A stretch of 64,000 nucleotides of DNA from Pseudoflavonifractor sp964504285 (GCA_964504285.1 CAZDDZ010000001.1:62001-126000); one strand, 5' to 3'. Shown: positions 8,537 to 17,431, numbered from the stretch's first letter. The notes: a model not told the origin generated them from the sequence alone. A program made the numbers and translations.

Positions 8537-8566
8537 GCTGGTATCGGGAAACCGATACCAGCTTTT
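8537..8566. terminator. Bidirectional terminator between the glycosylase gene and the V-ATPase operon
   Basis: A perfect 11-bp stem (GCTGGTATCGG at 8537-8547 with its complement at 8552-8562) has a GAAA loop, an A-run before it and TTTT after it. It can stop transcripts from both sides. Confidence 0.85.
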
Positions 8567-8567
8567 C

Positions 8568-8735
8568 TTACGGAACCTCCGCTTTAATCCCGCTGCATAT
8601 CTTGGCGGTGTCTTTTCCGCCCGGACTGCGCCAAAAAACCTTGCAATCCGTCAGGATTCCTGCGATTTTTTGGCTTGCCGGACAAAAAATACACGCGCTA
8701 ATCTATACGACTGGATTAAAGCAGAGCTCCCTTAC
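8568..8735 (-). mobile_element. Short inverted-repeat element, family A, copy 1
   Basis: This 168-bp non-coding element is about 90% identical, as reverse complement, to 25121-25288. Its ends are diverged inverted repeats (about 19 of 24 positions) ending in TTTAATCC and GGATTAAA. The centre is a stem-loop: CCAAAAAA (8631-8638) pairs with TTTTTTGG (8666-8673), and inside it AATCC (8645-8649) pairs with GGATT (8654-8658) around a 4-nt loop. No transposase is encoded, so it is MITE-like. Its right end supplies the TAA stop codon of the V-ATPase D subunit gene. Confidence 0.85.
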
Positions 8736-9343
8736 GTATTTTTCTGAAAGAGTTTTATAACCTTCAACCGCACAAACTCCTCCCGCTCTTTTTCCTCCAG
8801 AGCGTCGGTGATATAGCGGATGGTGCCGTTAAAACCGGGAATGACGATGTTTTCCAAGGCGTTGGCTCGCTTTTGCGCCTTCTTAATAGACTCGGCCAGA
8901 CGGTAGATAGAAGTCTCGACTTCGGCCAGCTCCCGTACAAGAACCTTGACCCGCCGAAATTTAATGTAGCAATCGTCCAGTGCCGAGCTGGTGAAAGCAA
9001 AGCCGTACTCGGGATGGGCATCTTCCTCTTGGACGGGGATATGGGGTAGCTCTACTCCCATTACCGAACGGAACTGAATCTCCAAGCTTTCATCCAGGCT
9101 GGCAGACTCGGCAATACGGTCACAGATACCCAGACGGATATTAGCCTCCTGAAGGGCTGCGTAGGCCTCGGTAAACACGGTGTCAATCTGATCCTGCACC
9201 TCTTTGGCCCGCTCCATGAGCGCCATAATTTCACGAATAAGGATGTTCCGCTTCCGATCCATCAGCTCATAACCGGTTTGTGCTAAAGCGCGGGAACGCT
9301 TGGCAGCCATCAAATTTCCCTTGGTTGGCAGAATTGCGGCCAT
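8732..9343 (-). CDS. atpD: V-type ATPase subunit D
   Basis: This is the central-stalk rotor subunit of the V1 part, 203 residues, the usual length. The N-terminal PTKGNLMAAKRSRALAQTGYELMDRKRNIL is the family signature, and the rest is largely helical (coiled-coil rotor shaft). It is the last gene of the operon, about 100 bp after subunit B, with GGAGGTGACCTT before the ATG. The stop codon TAA (8732-8734) is the tip of the family A element that abuts the gene, so the last codons KNT are the end of the original gene or a slightly altered tail. Confidence 0.95.
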   Translation of the reverse strand: MAAILPTKGNLMAAKRSRALAQTGYELMDRKRNILIREIMALMERAKEVQDQIDTVFTEAYAALQEANIRLGICDRIAESASLDESLEIQFRSVMGVELPHIPVQEEDAHPEYGFAFTSSALDDCYIKFRRVKVLVRELAEVETSIYRLAESIKKAQKRANALENIVIPGFNGTIRYITDALEEKEREEFVRLKVIKLFQKNT

Positions 9344-9442
9344 AAGGTCACCTCCAGTAAAAGAAGAATGAAAAAGAAAAAAGGAAATCGCGTAAACGGT
9401 GCGTGAACGACAAGTGATTGGTACGCCAATCCTTTATTCTTT

Positions 9443-10858
9443 TTACAGCGCGGCAGTACCGCTACCGCCCGTCAGGGTCTTATAGGCGCCGTCGACATAG
9501 TGGGCGTCGATGGTGGCGCTGTCCATGCGGTCCAGCTCGCCCTTTGGCAGGAAGGTAAGCAGCCGCCAGCCCAAGTCCAGGGTCTCATCGATGGTGCGGG
9601 CAAGCATCATATCCTGACTGACAAAGTAATTTTCAAAAGCCCTGCCAAACTCCAGGTACTGGCGGTCAAGCTCGGAGAGTTCATCCTCACCGATGACCGA
9701 GGCAAGGCTTCGGGCATCCTGCACCTTGGAGTAGGAGGCAAACAGCTGATTTGCCACATCGGGGTGGTCGTCTCGCGTAAAGCCCTTGCCGATGCCGTCC
9801 TTCATGAGCCGGGAGAGGGAGGGAAGAATGGCAATAGGGGGGTAAATGCCCTTTAGCTCCATGTCGCGGTCAAGAACAATCTGTCCCTCGGTAATGTAAC
9901 CGGTCAGGTCGGGAATGGGGTGGGTAATATCGTCGTTGGGCATGGTTAGCACCGGAACCTGGGTCACCGAGCCGGACTTACCGTGGATCATGCCGGCCCG
10001 CTCATAGAGGGAGGCGAGGTCCGAGTACAGATAGGCAGGGAAGCCCTTGCGGGATGGAATCTCACCCTTAGAGGAGGAGAACTCGCGTACCGCCTCGCAG
10101 TAGGAGGTCATGTCGGTCATAATGACCAGCACGTGGTACCCCAGCTCAAAGGCCAGGTACTCGGCGGCGGTCAGAGCACAGCGGGGGGTGAGAATGCGCT
10201 CGATAATGGGGTCAGAGGCCAGGTTCGTGAACATGACCACCCGCTGGAGAGCACCCGCCTCCTCAAAGTTACGCCGGAAGAACTCTGCTGTATCGTTTTT
10301 CACGCCCATGGCGGCAAAGACAATGGCAAATTCGCCGTCGCCCCCCTCTACCTTTGCCTGACGGACAATTTGAGCGGCAAGCTCGTTGTGTTTCATGCCG
10401 GAGCCGCTGAAAATAGGCAGCTTCTGCCCACGGATGAGGGTAGAGGTGCCGTCAATAGCGGAAATTCCGGTGTAAATGCAGGAGCGGGGGTACTTGCGGG
10501 AGACCGGGTTAATAGCCGAGCCGTTGATGTTCCGGCGCTCCTCGGGGTAAATCTCCCCCAAGCCGTCCACCGGGCGGCCCGCTCCGTCAAAAACCCGGCC
10601 CAGCATCTCACCCGAAAGGGCCAGTTCCATGGGCTTGCCGGTGAAATGGGTGCGGGCATTCTCTAAGGAAATGCCCTTTGTGCCCTCGAAAACCTGCAAA
10701 ATTACCTTATCACCATCAATGAGAATGACGCGGCCGTAACGCCGCTCGCCGCTGTCTAACGTAATTTCAGCCATCTCGTCATAGGCAACTCCCGCTACCC
10801 CCTCCAGGGCGATTAGAGAACCGGAGAGCTCGGATAGGCCAATATATTCCATGCGCAT
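9443..10858 (-). CDS. atpB: V-type ATPase subunit B
   Basis: This is the non-catalytic nucleotide-binding subunit of the V1 hexamer, 471 residues. MRMEYIGLSELSGSLIALEGV is the typical start. The Walker A lysine found in catalytic subunits is absent, with GSGMKHNELAAQIVRQA in its place as expected for B. The frame stays open to a GTG at 10867, but GAGGTG lies six bases before the ATG at 10858, so the ATG was chosen. It follows subunit A by 38 bp. A C-terminal segment rich in aromatic and acidic residues matches the family. Confidence 0.96.
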   Translation of the reverse strand: MRMEYIGLSELSGSLIALEGVAGVAYDEMAEITLDSGERRYGRVILIDGDKVILQVFEGTKGISLENARTHFTGKPMELALSGEMLGRVFDGAGRPVDGLGEIYPEERRNINGSAINPVSRKYPRSCIYTGISAIDGTSTLIRGQKLPIFSGSGMKHNELAAQIVRQAKVEGGDGEFAIVFAAMGVKNDTAEFFRRNFEEAGALQRVVMFTNLASDPIIERILTPRCALTAAEYLAFELGYHVLVIMTDMTSYCEAVREFSSSKGEIPSRKGFPAYLYSDLASLYERAGMIHGKSGSVTQVPVLTMPNDDITHPIPDLTGYITEGQIVLDRDMELKGIYPPIAILPSLSRLMKDGIGKGFTRDDHPDVANQLFASYSKVQDARSLASVIGEDELSELDRQYLEFGRAFENYFVSQDMMLARTIDETLDLGWRLLTFLPKGELDRMDSATIDAHYVDGAYKTLTGGSGTAAL

Positions 10859-10896
10859 AAATGTCACCTCGAACGGGGCGCATACATCGCTCCGTG

Positions 10897-12660
10897 TTAT
10901 TTGTTTGCTTTCTCTACCTGCGCCAGGGCGTCGTCCACCATGCGCTCGTAATCGGCAAATTTCCCAAGCTGATCGTTGGGCACCTCGTACTTCAGGCGCA
11001 CCAAATCCTCAAAAATGCCGGTGGCCTTGAGCTGGGAAAGGGGAATGGAACGCTCAATCTGTGCCTTAGCTCCGTCATAGAGCCGCAAAATAACCTGCAT
11101 CATTTTCAGCTGCTTTTCCATGGGCACATAGGTGTCAATGGCGTGATAGGCGTTCTGCTGAAGGAAGCCTACCCGAATCAGGCGGGCAATTTCAATAATC
11201 AGCTTCTGATCCTCGGGCAGCACATCGGCGCCGATGAGCTTAACGATTTCCATGAGAGAAGACTCCTCCTGCAGAAGGGTGGAAATCCGCTGACGGCAGG
11301 GGACGAAATCGTAGCCCACGTTCTTGTCAAACCAAGGACGCAGGTCGGCGGCATACTCCGAATAAGAGGTCAGCCAGTTGATGGAAGGGAAGTGACGGGC
11401 ATAGGCCAGAGCGCGGTCAAGTCCCCAGAAGGTACGCACAAAACGCTTGGTGTTCTGCGTTACCGGCTCGGAAAAGTCACCGCCCTGGGGGGAGACGGCA
11501 CCAATAACCGTGACACTGCCCTCTCTGCCCTCCAAGGTGCGGACGTAGCCCGCACGCTCGTAAAATTCAGCCAGACGGGAGGCAAGATACGCGGGGAAGC
11601 CCTCCTCGGCGGGCATTTCCTCCAGTCGACCCGAAATCTCTCGGAGGGCTTCGGCCCAGCGGGAGGTAGAGTCGGCCATGAGTGCCACATGGTAGCCCAT
11701 ATCGCGGTAATACTCCGCAATGGTCATGCCGGTGTAGACCGACGCCTCACGGGCGGCTACCGGCATGTTGGAGGTGTTGGCGATAAGAATGGTACGGTTC
11801 ATCAGGGGCTGCTGACTCTTGGGGTCAAGGAGCTCGGAGAACTCCTCCAGCGCCTGGGTCATTTCGTTGCCGCGTTCGCCGCAGCCCAGGTAGACAATGA
11901 TGTCGGCGTCCGACCACTTTGCCAGCTGGTGCTGGGTCATGGTCTTGCCCGCGCCAAAGGGGCCGGGGATGGCGGCGGCGCCGCCCTTGCCGATGGGGAA
12001 CAGGGTATCAATGATGCGCTGGCCTGTGATAAGAGGGCGATCAATGGGCAGCCGCGCGCCCATGGGGCGGGGGGTGCGGATGCGGCAATGCTGAGATAGA
12101 CCCAGCTTGTGTACCTTGCCGGCGGGGGTGGTGACCTCTACCAGCACTTCGTTTACATTATACTGACCGCCGGACAGCGCCTTGGTGACAGTGCCCTCCA
12201 CTCCGGCGGGAACCAGGCAGCGGTGCCTGATAAGTGTGGTCTCCGGGCACTCGGCATAGAGGGTGCCCGGCTTTACCGTATCGCCAACCTTGACGGTGAC
12301 GGTGGTGTCCCAAAGCTTTTCCTCGTCCAGCGCCGAGATATTGATACCGCGGCCAATAAAGGAGCCGCTTTTCTCCTGAATAACGGTGAGGGGGCGGGCA
12401 ATACCGTCAAAAATGTTGCCCAGCAGGCCGGGGCCCAGTTTAAGACTCATGGGCTCTCCCTTGGAAATAACGCTCTGGCCGGGAGCCAGCCCGGCGGTGT
12501 CCTCGTAGACCTGGATGGTGGTCACGCCGCGCTCCACGCCGACCACTTCGCCAATCAGTCCTTCGTTACCCACATGTACCATGTCCATCATGGCAAGACC
12601 CTGGCCGCCGACGACAGTGACCACGGGGCCGTTGATGCCCCGAATGGTATACTGACTCAT
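10897..12660 (-). CDS. atpA: V-type ATPase subunit A (catalytic)
   Basis: This is the catalytic ATPase subunit, 587 residues. The P-loop GPFGAGKT lies near residue 235 and the arginine-finger and Walker B regions are conserved (YLGCGERGNEM, LMADSTSRWAEALREISGRLEEMPAEEGFPAYLASR). The bulge domain specific to V/A-type A subunits (about residues 110-185) is present. The start codon overlaps the end of subunit E by 4 bp. Together with B it forms the A3B3 head that either hydrolyses ATP to pump ions or makes ATP. Confidence 0.97.
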   Translation of the reverse strand: MSQYTIRGINGPVVTVVGGQGLAMMDMVHVGNEGLIGEVVGVERGVTTIQVYEDTAGLAPGQSVISKGEPMSLKLGPGLLGNIFDGIARPLTVIQEKSGSFIGRGINISALDEEKLWDTTVTVKVGDTVKPGTLYAECPETTLIRHRCLVPAGVEGTVTKALSGGQYNVNEVLVEVTTPAGKVHKLGLSQHCRIRTPRPMGARLPIDRPLITGQRIIDTLFPIGKGGAAAIPGPFGAGKTMTQHQLAKWSDADIIVYLGCGERGNEMTQALEEFSELLDPKSQQPLMNRTILIANTSNMPVAAREASVYTGMTIAEYYRDMGYHVALMADSTSRWAEALREISGRLEEMPAEEGFPAYLASRLAEFYERAGYVRTLEGREGSVTVIGAVSPQGGDFSEPVTQNTKRFVRTFWGLDRALAYARHFPSINWLTSYSEYAADLRPWFDKNVGYDFVPCRQRISTLLQEESSLMEIVKLIGADVLPEDQKLIIEIARLIRVGFLQQNAYHAIDTYVPMEKQLKMMQVILRLYDGAKAQIERSIPLSQLKATGIFEDLVRLKYEVPNDQLGKFADYERMVDDALAQVEKANK

Positions 12661-13286
12661 GACCGGTCACCTCCCTCGTCCAGCTCACCTGACAGCGAAA
12701 GACCGAAGAACTCGGCGAAATGGCCGCACAGTTCCTCCATAGAGCTGTCAAAGGTGGCGTCTACACGCTTACCCAGACTGGGTGCGTCTACAATCAAGCC
12801 GCCCAGAATAAAGTCGCCCTCAAGAATCTGGGCCTTGACATGGGGGACGGCTGCGGTAATTTGCTGGGACAGAGCTAAATCGGCAGGACGCAGGAACAGC
12901 CGTACCTCGGCAGGGCCGCCAAGCGTGTCCATGGCGGCCCGGTAAAGCTCTGCCAGCCGTGTGGGATAGGCCTCTGTGAGGGCGTAGGCCACAAGCTGTT
13001 CCCGAACCGCGCCGAAAACCTCTCCTGCCATTTGGTCACGGCGGAGATAGAGGGAGCGTTTGTTATCCAGCATATGCCGGGAGACAAGACGGCCTGACTC
13101 GGCCTTTACCCGCTGAACCTCGCTGTGAATATAGCGATATACCTCGCCCAAAAGCTGCTCCTCGGCAGCGGAATAGGCGGCGGTGCGCTTTTCAGCCAGG
13201 TCGGCCAGGGTGCGCTCGGTCTCCGCTGTGGCCTCCGCCAAAATGGCGGCGGTAAAGCGGTCTAATTTTGTGTTTAGGTCGGACAT
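12657..13286 (-). CDS. atpE: V-type ATPase subunit E
   Basis: This peripheral-stalk subunit of 209 residues has a long N-terminal helix (about 1-95, rich in Glu, Ala and Arg) and a C-terminal globular domain with EVRLFLRPADLALS and LEGDFILGGLIVDAPSLGKRVDATFDSSMEEL, matching the E family. It pairs with the short helical G/H subunit at the start of the operon. Its stop overlaps the subunit A start. The ATG follows AGGAGGTTCTT. The 119 bp before it contain long complementary purine and pyrimidine tracts. Confidence 0.93.
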   Translation of the reverse strand: MSDLNTKLDRFTAAILAEATAETERTLADLAEKRTAAYSAAEEQLLGEVYRYIHSEVQRVKAESGRLVSRHMLDNKRSLYLRRDQMAGEVFGAVREQLVAYALTEAYPTRLAELYRAAMDTLGGPAEVRLFLRPADLALSQQITAAVPHVKAQILEGDFILGGLIVDAPSLGKRVDATFDSSMEELCGHFAEFFGLSLSGELDEGGDRS

Positions 13287-13405
13287 AAGAACCTCCTAAA
13301 GGAAAAAAGAAAAGGGAAAAAAGAAAAAAGAGCGGTGTCCGAACAAAAGCGCCGTTCCAGCATGAGAGCTGCAAATCTTTTTTCTTTCTTCTTTCTTATC
13401 TTTTC
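13287..13405 (-). other. Intercistronic region with complementary purine/pyrimidine tracts, F to E
   Basis: Read on the minus strand, an A/G-only tract directly after the subunit F stop (plus positions about 13376-13408) is followed some 45 nt later by a C/T-only tract (about 13299-13332) just before the subunit E ribosome site. The two can pair imperfectly over about 30 bp, so the mRNA would form a long stem between the genes. Confidence 0.55.
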
Positions 13406-13714
13406 TTAAATCTTCACGCCGATGGCTTCGCGAATGTAGCGGGTAATGGAGTCGGGGGCACGGCCCTTGCTGTGGCGGTCGGGGATCTCTACCACCAAGG
13501 GGGTGTGGGCGGTCATTTTCACGGGAGCGAGCAGGTCGGCGCAGAGCGCAGCAAGGCCCTCAGTTACCAGAAGCACACCAATGTCGGGGGTTGAGAGGGC
13601 AGTGCGGATCGCTTCCCGCACGGCAGCCTCCTCACGTACCACAACGCCGTCGATTCCCGCCAAACGCAGACCCACCTGGGTGTCCGTGCTGTCGGTAATA
13701 ACAAAATATTTCAT
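13406..13714 (-). CDS. atpF: V-type ATPase subunit F
   Basis: This small central-stalk subunit of 102 residues starts MKYFVITDSTDTQVGLRLAGIDGVVV and has the doubly wound fold pattern with DIGVLLVTEGLAAL and PLVVEIPD. The frame runs further upstream (14 residues, MSLCCCCLPNRSSP), but that part overlaps the end of subunit K and is unlike the family, so the ATG at 13714 is preferred. It begins 13 bp after the subunit K stop, which suggests translational coupling since no strong ribosome site is visible. Confidence 0.92.
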   Translation of the reverse strand: MKYFVITDSTDTQVGLRLAGIDGVVVREEAAVREAIRTALSTPDIGVLLVTEGLAALCADLLAPVKMTAHTPLVVEIPDRHSKGRAPDSITRYIREAIGVKI

Positions 13715-13727
13715 AGGACTGCTTCGA

Positions 13728-14159
13728 TTAGGTAAACAGCAGCAGCAGAGCGACAATCAGGCCGTACAGTGCCACGCCCTCGGCCATGCCGACGAAAATC
13801 ATGGCCTTACCGAATGCCTTTTCGTTCTCGGAAATGGCGCCCAGGGCGGCAGAGGCGGAGGAAGCCACGGCCAGGCCGCCGCCAATGCCGGAAAGACCCA
13901 CGGCCAGGGCGGCGCCGATATACTTCATGCCCATCATCAGACCGTTGGCGGAGGCGGTTGCGGCCTCCACAGACAGGTCGGCGGCACCGGCGCTGCCGCC
14001 GAAGCCCAAGATGGTGGCAACCACAAAGAGTGCGCAGAAGGAGACCAGGTTGGCGGTGAGGGCACGCTTAGCCTTCAGGCCGGTATACTTGCGGATACCC
14101 GCCAGAAACAGGGGAGAGAACATAGCCAGTGTGGCCACAAACAAAACAACAAATTTCAT
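13728..14159 (-). CDS. atpK: V-type ATPase subunit K (proteolipid ring)
   Basis: This membrane rotor-ring subunit of 143 residues has four hydrophobic helices (about 1-20, 33-55, 75-105, 118-143), i.e. two fused hairpins. Only the last helix carries a conserved acidic residue (GMAEGVALYGLIVALLLL), so there is one ion site per protomer. TM3, GLSGIGGGLAVASSASAALGAISENEKAFGKA, is typical. The longer frame from 14195 adds MCRREAAEWMIF, which is unlike the family, so the internal ATG at 14159 is preferred. Whether it carries protons or sodium cannot be decided safely from sequence alone. Confidence 0.94.
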   Translation of the reverse strand: MKFVVLFVATLAMFSPLFLAGIRKYTGLKAKRALTANLVSFCALFVVATILGFGGSAGAADLSVEAATASANGLMMGMKYIGAALAVGLSGIGGGLAVASSASAALGAISENEKAFGKAMIFVGMAEGVALYGLIVALLLLFT

Positions 14160-14312
14160 AAAAATCATCCATTCCGCCGCTTCGCGTCGGCACATATTTT
14201 AATAAAAGAGCGCATCTTACCACGCGAAGCAAAGGAATGATAAGATGATTTTCGTCCATAGGGGCGGGAGCGAGCAAAGCGAGCGGATTGCCCTGCACAT
14301 CCGCCGGAGGCT

Positions 14313-14336
14313 TAGCGTGAAAGCTTTTTCACGCTA
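14313..14336. other. Hairpin between subunits I and K
   Basis: TAGCGTGAAA (14313-14322) pairs perfectly with TTTCACGCTA (14327-14336). It lies just after the subunit I stop in the operon and before subunit K, and may tune the relative amounts of these two products. The rest of the 186-bp gap shows no gene. Confidence 0.55.
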
Positions 14337-14345
14337 CCTCCATAT

Positions 14346-16298
14346 TTATACGGTATGCGCGGAATAGTCAATGACCTTTGGAGTAAACGCAATGCCGCCG
14401 TCATCGTAGAAGCGGCCGAACAGCTCATAGAACTCCAAACGGAGCACCTGAATACAGACCAGCAGACCCTCAAAGCCAATCACAAAGATATTGCCTAAAA
14501 TCATGGCAATGATGCCGCCGGGGCTTGCAATGCCGCCCGCCATTTCCGCCAGCATGTGAATAACCAGCATGAGACCCACATGGGTAATGGCGTACGCACC
14601 CACACGCATGAAGGACAGGGTGTTGGAGAGGTAGGCCAGCAGGGTTTCAAAAATTTCAAAAAAGCCGGTAACCAGCACACCGCCGATTTTTAGGTGTTTC
14701 CACTCGGAGTTGCCCTCAGCCAGCAGGGTGAGGGGCTCTTTAAGGAGAATGATGACCAAGGGAAGCACCAGCACGGGCAGGGTATAGGCGGGGACAAAGA
14801 GATTGATATTCAGCAGGAGAGTGCACACACCGGCTACGATAAGCCCGATGTAGAACACCATACCGGCAAGGCCGTTTGCCCCAAAGAACACCTTTTCCAC
14901 GCTGCGCTGCTTCACGCCGTTTATCATGTTCATAGCCATGACAAACAGGAGCATGATTACGCCCAGTGCGATGGAGAGCACCAGCAGCAGCAAGACGTTA
15001 CTCACGCCGGGAATGGCGAAATGGTCGGCCTCGGCCAGAATTTTAAAGCCGGGGAGCAGCTCCTCAAAGCCGAACACGCTGCCGTACACACAGCCGAACA
15101 CGGCACCGGAGAGGCCGCAGCAGGTGATAATGTTGCCCAGCCACATCTTTTTCCAGCGCGCCAAAACAATGCCGATGAGGGCAAGACACAAGCCCTGACC
15201 CACATCGCCGAACATAATACCGAAGAACAGGCAGTAAGTCAGCGCCATGAAGATGGAGGGATCCAGCTCGTTGTAAGCGGGCAGACCGTACATCTCCAGG
15301 AAGGGCTGGAAGGTGCGGCCCAGGAAGGAGTTTTTCAGCTTTGTGGGGGGGCGGGTGGCATGAATGTCCTCCGCCTTGTCCACCACACAGGATAGCTCAG
15401 GGAAGGCGGTCAGCTTATTCTTAAGGTCGTCAGCCGACGTTTTGGGCACCCAGCCCATGAGATAAAAGGTTTCACGAGAGTGGGCCGCAAAGCGGCGCAG
15501 ATCGTGGGAGTCGTTCATATACCGCAGATAGGAGTAGGCTGCCATGAGCTTGTCGTGCTCCGCTCTGCGCAGCCGCTCCAGCTCCTGAACGGTCTGAGCG
15601 GCGTCCTGCTCGGCCTGAGCGGCCTTGGCAGTGAGGTCGGCAATGGCTTCTCCCGCCGAGCCGTGAGCCTGGGCATCTACATGGATGCGGGTAAAATGGA
15701 GGGAGTTAAAGAGGGTGTCTACCTTGGTGTGGTTGGCCTTTGTGGTAAAGTAAACGCCGTAGACCAGCTTCTGTTCAATGTTGGTGGGGAAGAAGATAAA
15801 ATCCTCCTCATCCCCAAGCCCCAGGCGGAAGGTCTCGTAGGTTTCCCGGGGCAGGTGTCCGTAACGGAAGCGGGAGTAATCCATGGCCCACAGCTCCTCC
15901 AGATTGGAGGCAACCCCGTGAAGGTGCTCCAGCTGGAGGACAATGTTTCGGTCATCCGAAGCAGTTTGCAGCAGTGCGGCCTTGCGTTCCATCAGCGCGC
16001 TCACCTGCTTTTCCAGGGTATCAAAGTAGGTGCTCAGTGCGTCGGGATCGTGGTCATTTTGGTCAAAGTCGCAGTATTCCAGGGGGATACCAACCTCGTC
16101 TGCAACCTGCTCGGCTCTGCGCAGGAGGGCAGTAAAGGGATTCAACAGGTCAAAGGGCCGTAGACCTTTGATCCCCTTCATAAACTGCATGGCACTCTCC
16201 GGGTGAAACTCCTGATTGATAATACAGGAGCGAACAACCGCGTCAAACTGGGTCAGAGGTCCCGCGACGGTGAAAAGTTTCATCGGGATAACTGACAC
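14346..16298 (-). CDS. atpI: V-type ATPase subunit I (a-subunit)
   Basis: This is the large membrane stator, 650 residues. The cytosolic N-terminal half (1-320) has coiled-coil segments, and the membrane half (about 340-650) has seven to eight helices. ALTYCLFFGIMFGDVGQGLCLALIG and the late LAYLSNTLSFMRVGAYAITHVGLM, which contains the essential arginine of the half-channel, are complete. The start is GTG at 16298, with AAGGAG eight bases upstream; an in-frame ATG lies five codons later. It forms the ion path with the K ring. Confidence 0.95.
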   Translation of the reverse strand: MSVIPMKLFTVAGPLTQFDAVVRSCIINQEFHPESAMQFMKGIKGLRPFDLLNPFTALLRRAEQVADEVGIPLEYCDFDQNDHDPDALSTYFDTLEKQVSALMERKAALLQTASDDRNIVLQLEHLHGVASNLEELWAMDYSRFRYGHLPRETYETFRLGLGDEEDFIFFPTNIEQKLVYGVYFTTKANHTKVDTLFNSLHFTRIHVDAQAHGSAGEAIADLTAKAAQAEQDAAQTVQELERLRRAEHDKLMAAYSYLRYMNDSHDLRRFAAHSRETFYLMGWVPKTSADDLKNKLTAFPELSCVVDKAEDIHATRPPTKLKNSFLGRTFQPFLEMYGLPAYNELDPSIFMALTYCLFFGIMFGDVGQGLCLALIGIVLARWKKMWLGNIITCCGLSGAVFGCVYGSVFGFEELLPGFKILAEADHFAIPGVSNVLLLLVLSIALGVIMLLFVMAMNMINGVKQRSVEKVFFGANGLAGMVFYIGLIVAGVCTLLLNINLFVPAYTLPVLVLPLVIILLKEPLTLLAEGNSEWKHLKIGGVLVTGFFEIFETLLAYLSNTLSFMRVGAYAITHVGLMLVIHMLAEMAGGIASPGGIIAMILGNIFVIGFEGLLVCIQVLRLEFYELFGRFYDDGGIAFTPKVIDYSAHTV

Positions 16299-16338
16299 AT
16301 CATCATCTCCTTCTCTATATGGTGTATGCGGTATGGCC

Positions 16339-16378
16339 AGAGCGTTTCTGAAAGTGGGGGATGCACAGAAAAGCTCTA
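16339..16378 (-). repeat. Miniature family C element at the subunit C stop codon
   Basis: On the minus strand it reads TAGAGCTTTTCTG, a 12-nt middle, then TTTCAGAAACGCTCT: both ends of the family C element (TAGAGCGTTTCTGAAA), one base changed in the left end, with nearly all the interior missing. The leading TAG (16376-16378) is the stop codon of the subunit C gene. Confidence 0.7.
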
Positions 16379-17428
16379 TTCGCCCGACAAGCGGGCAAAG
16401 GTATCGTCATAGCGAACACCGTACTTGACCGATTCAATCACATTGACCAAAGCCTCAAATTCCAATTCCTTTAGATTGAGGTAAGCCATAGCGGTGTAGA
16501 CCGAGGGTTCGCCGGTAGTCAGCTGGCGTTTGTTAAAGGTATAAAAGGACCGGTGATAGTAGTCCTCCAGCCCGGCCACAGTTAGGTCGATGCCGTCAAA
16601 GGCTTTTGCGTAAGGGGTGTCAGACAAAAGGGCAAATACCCCGGCCGGGTCGGGTGCGTCGCACAGAGCTTTGATTTTATCGGGCTTCAGTCGGTAGTGG
16701 AAAGGGAAGATGACTGAGTGGTACCGGTTATCCGCAGGGAAGTAGGTTTTAAGCCGCAGAATGTGAATGAGATTTAAAAGGTCGATCTGTTCGCCGAAGG
16801 AGCGAAGCAGAATCTTTTGGGTCTGTCCGGCGTAGTGCTGATGTATGGTCTTATACATATGGGAAAAATACGCGCTGTGGAGCAGTGCCTCGGCGGTGGT
16901 ATAGTCGGGTAGCGCGTCCGACCCATCGGGACGCAAATGGAGCAGACTCTGGTAGTAAATGCTCCCCTTGGCGGCGGCCACCAGCCCGGCGTAGTCGGTA
17001 CAGAAAAAAAGCGCTTTGCGGTCTACCGCGGCATCGGGTATGGAGGCGGGAGGTGTAATTCCCTTCTTGATTCCGTCGGCCTTCAAGCGGCGGAGGGCAA
17101 GCATAATATCCTCCAGCTCATTGAGGCGCACAGGGAAGGAGACCAGCGCCTTGTCATCCTTGGGCAGAAAGTGGGAGAGCCCCTCGTACTCATGGCGAAG
17201 CTGATGACGGAGCGCCTCCTCCAGCTCAATGCGGCCCACATACTCTGTGCCTACACCCAGCGGGGCCAGAGCGGCCGACCAGCCGGGTTGGGTGCGGAGA
17301 AAGTCGAAAATATCCCGCGCGTCTGTCAGGGAGGCCATGTGCTCAAAGTCGGCGTGCCGCAATCGCTTGCCATACAGAGCGCGCACCTTGGCCGAGAGCG
17401 CGCCGTAATTCATATAACTGCTAATCAT
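16376..17428 (-). CDS. atpC: V-type ATPase subunit C
   Basis: This is the cytosolic funnel subunit linking the central stalk to the membrane ring (yeast d-subunit relative), 350 residues and all helical. It starts MISSYMNYGALSAKVRALYGKRLRHADFEHMASL, typical of the family. It lies 3 bp after the G/H subunit gene and 77 bp before subunit I. The gene order (C before I) differs from the Thermus order, where C follows E. The stop TAG coincides with the end of a miniature repeat element. Confidence 0.93.
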   Translation of the reverse strand: MISSYMNYGALSAKVRALYGKRLRHADFEHMASLTDARDIFDFLRTQPGWSAALAPLGVGTEYVGRIELEEALRHQLRHEYEGLSHFLPKDDKALVSFPVRLNELEDIMLALRRLKADGIKKGITPPASIPDAAVDRKALFFCTDYAGLVAAAKGSIYYQSLLHLRPDGSDALPDYTTAEALLHSAYFSHMYKTIHQHYAGQTQKILLRSFGEQIDLLNLIHILRLKTYFPADNRYHSVIFPFHYRLKPDKIKALCDAPDPAGVFALLSDTPYAKAFDGIDLTVAGLEDYYHRSFYTFNKRQLTTGEPSVYTAMAYLNLKELEFEALVNVIESVKYGVRYDDTFARLSGE

Positions 17429-17431
17429 CGG

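Noticed and set aside
8514..8747. Small frame inside family A copy 1 (and a similar one at 25057-25254)
   Set aside because: The two predicted peptides are alike only because the DNA element is repeated; they read opposite strands and frames of a non-coding palindrome.
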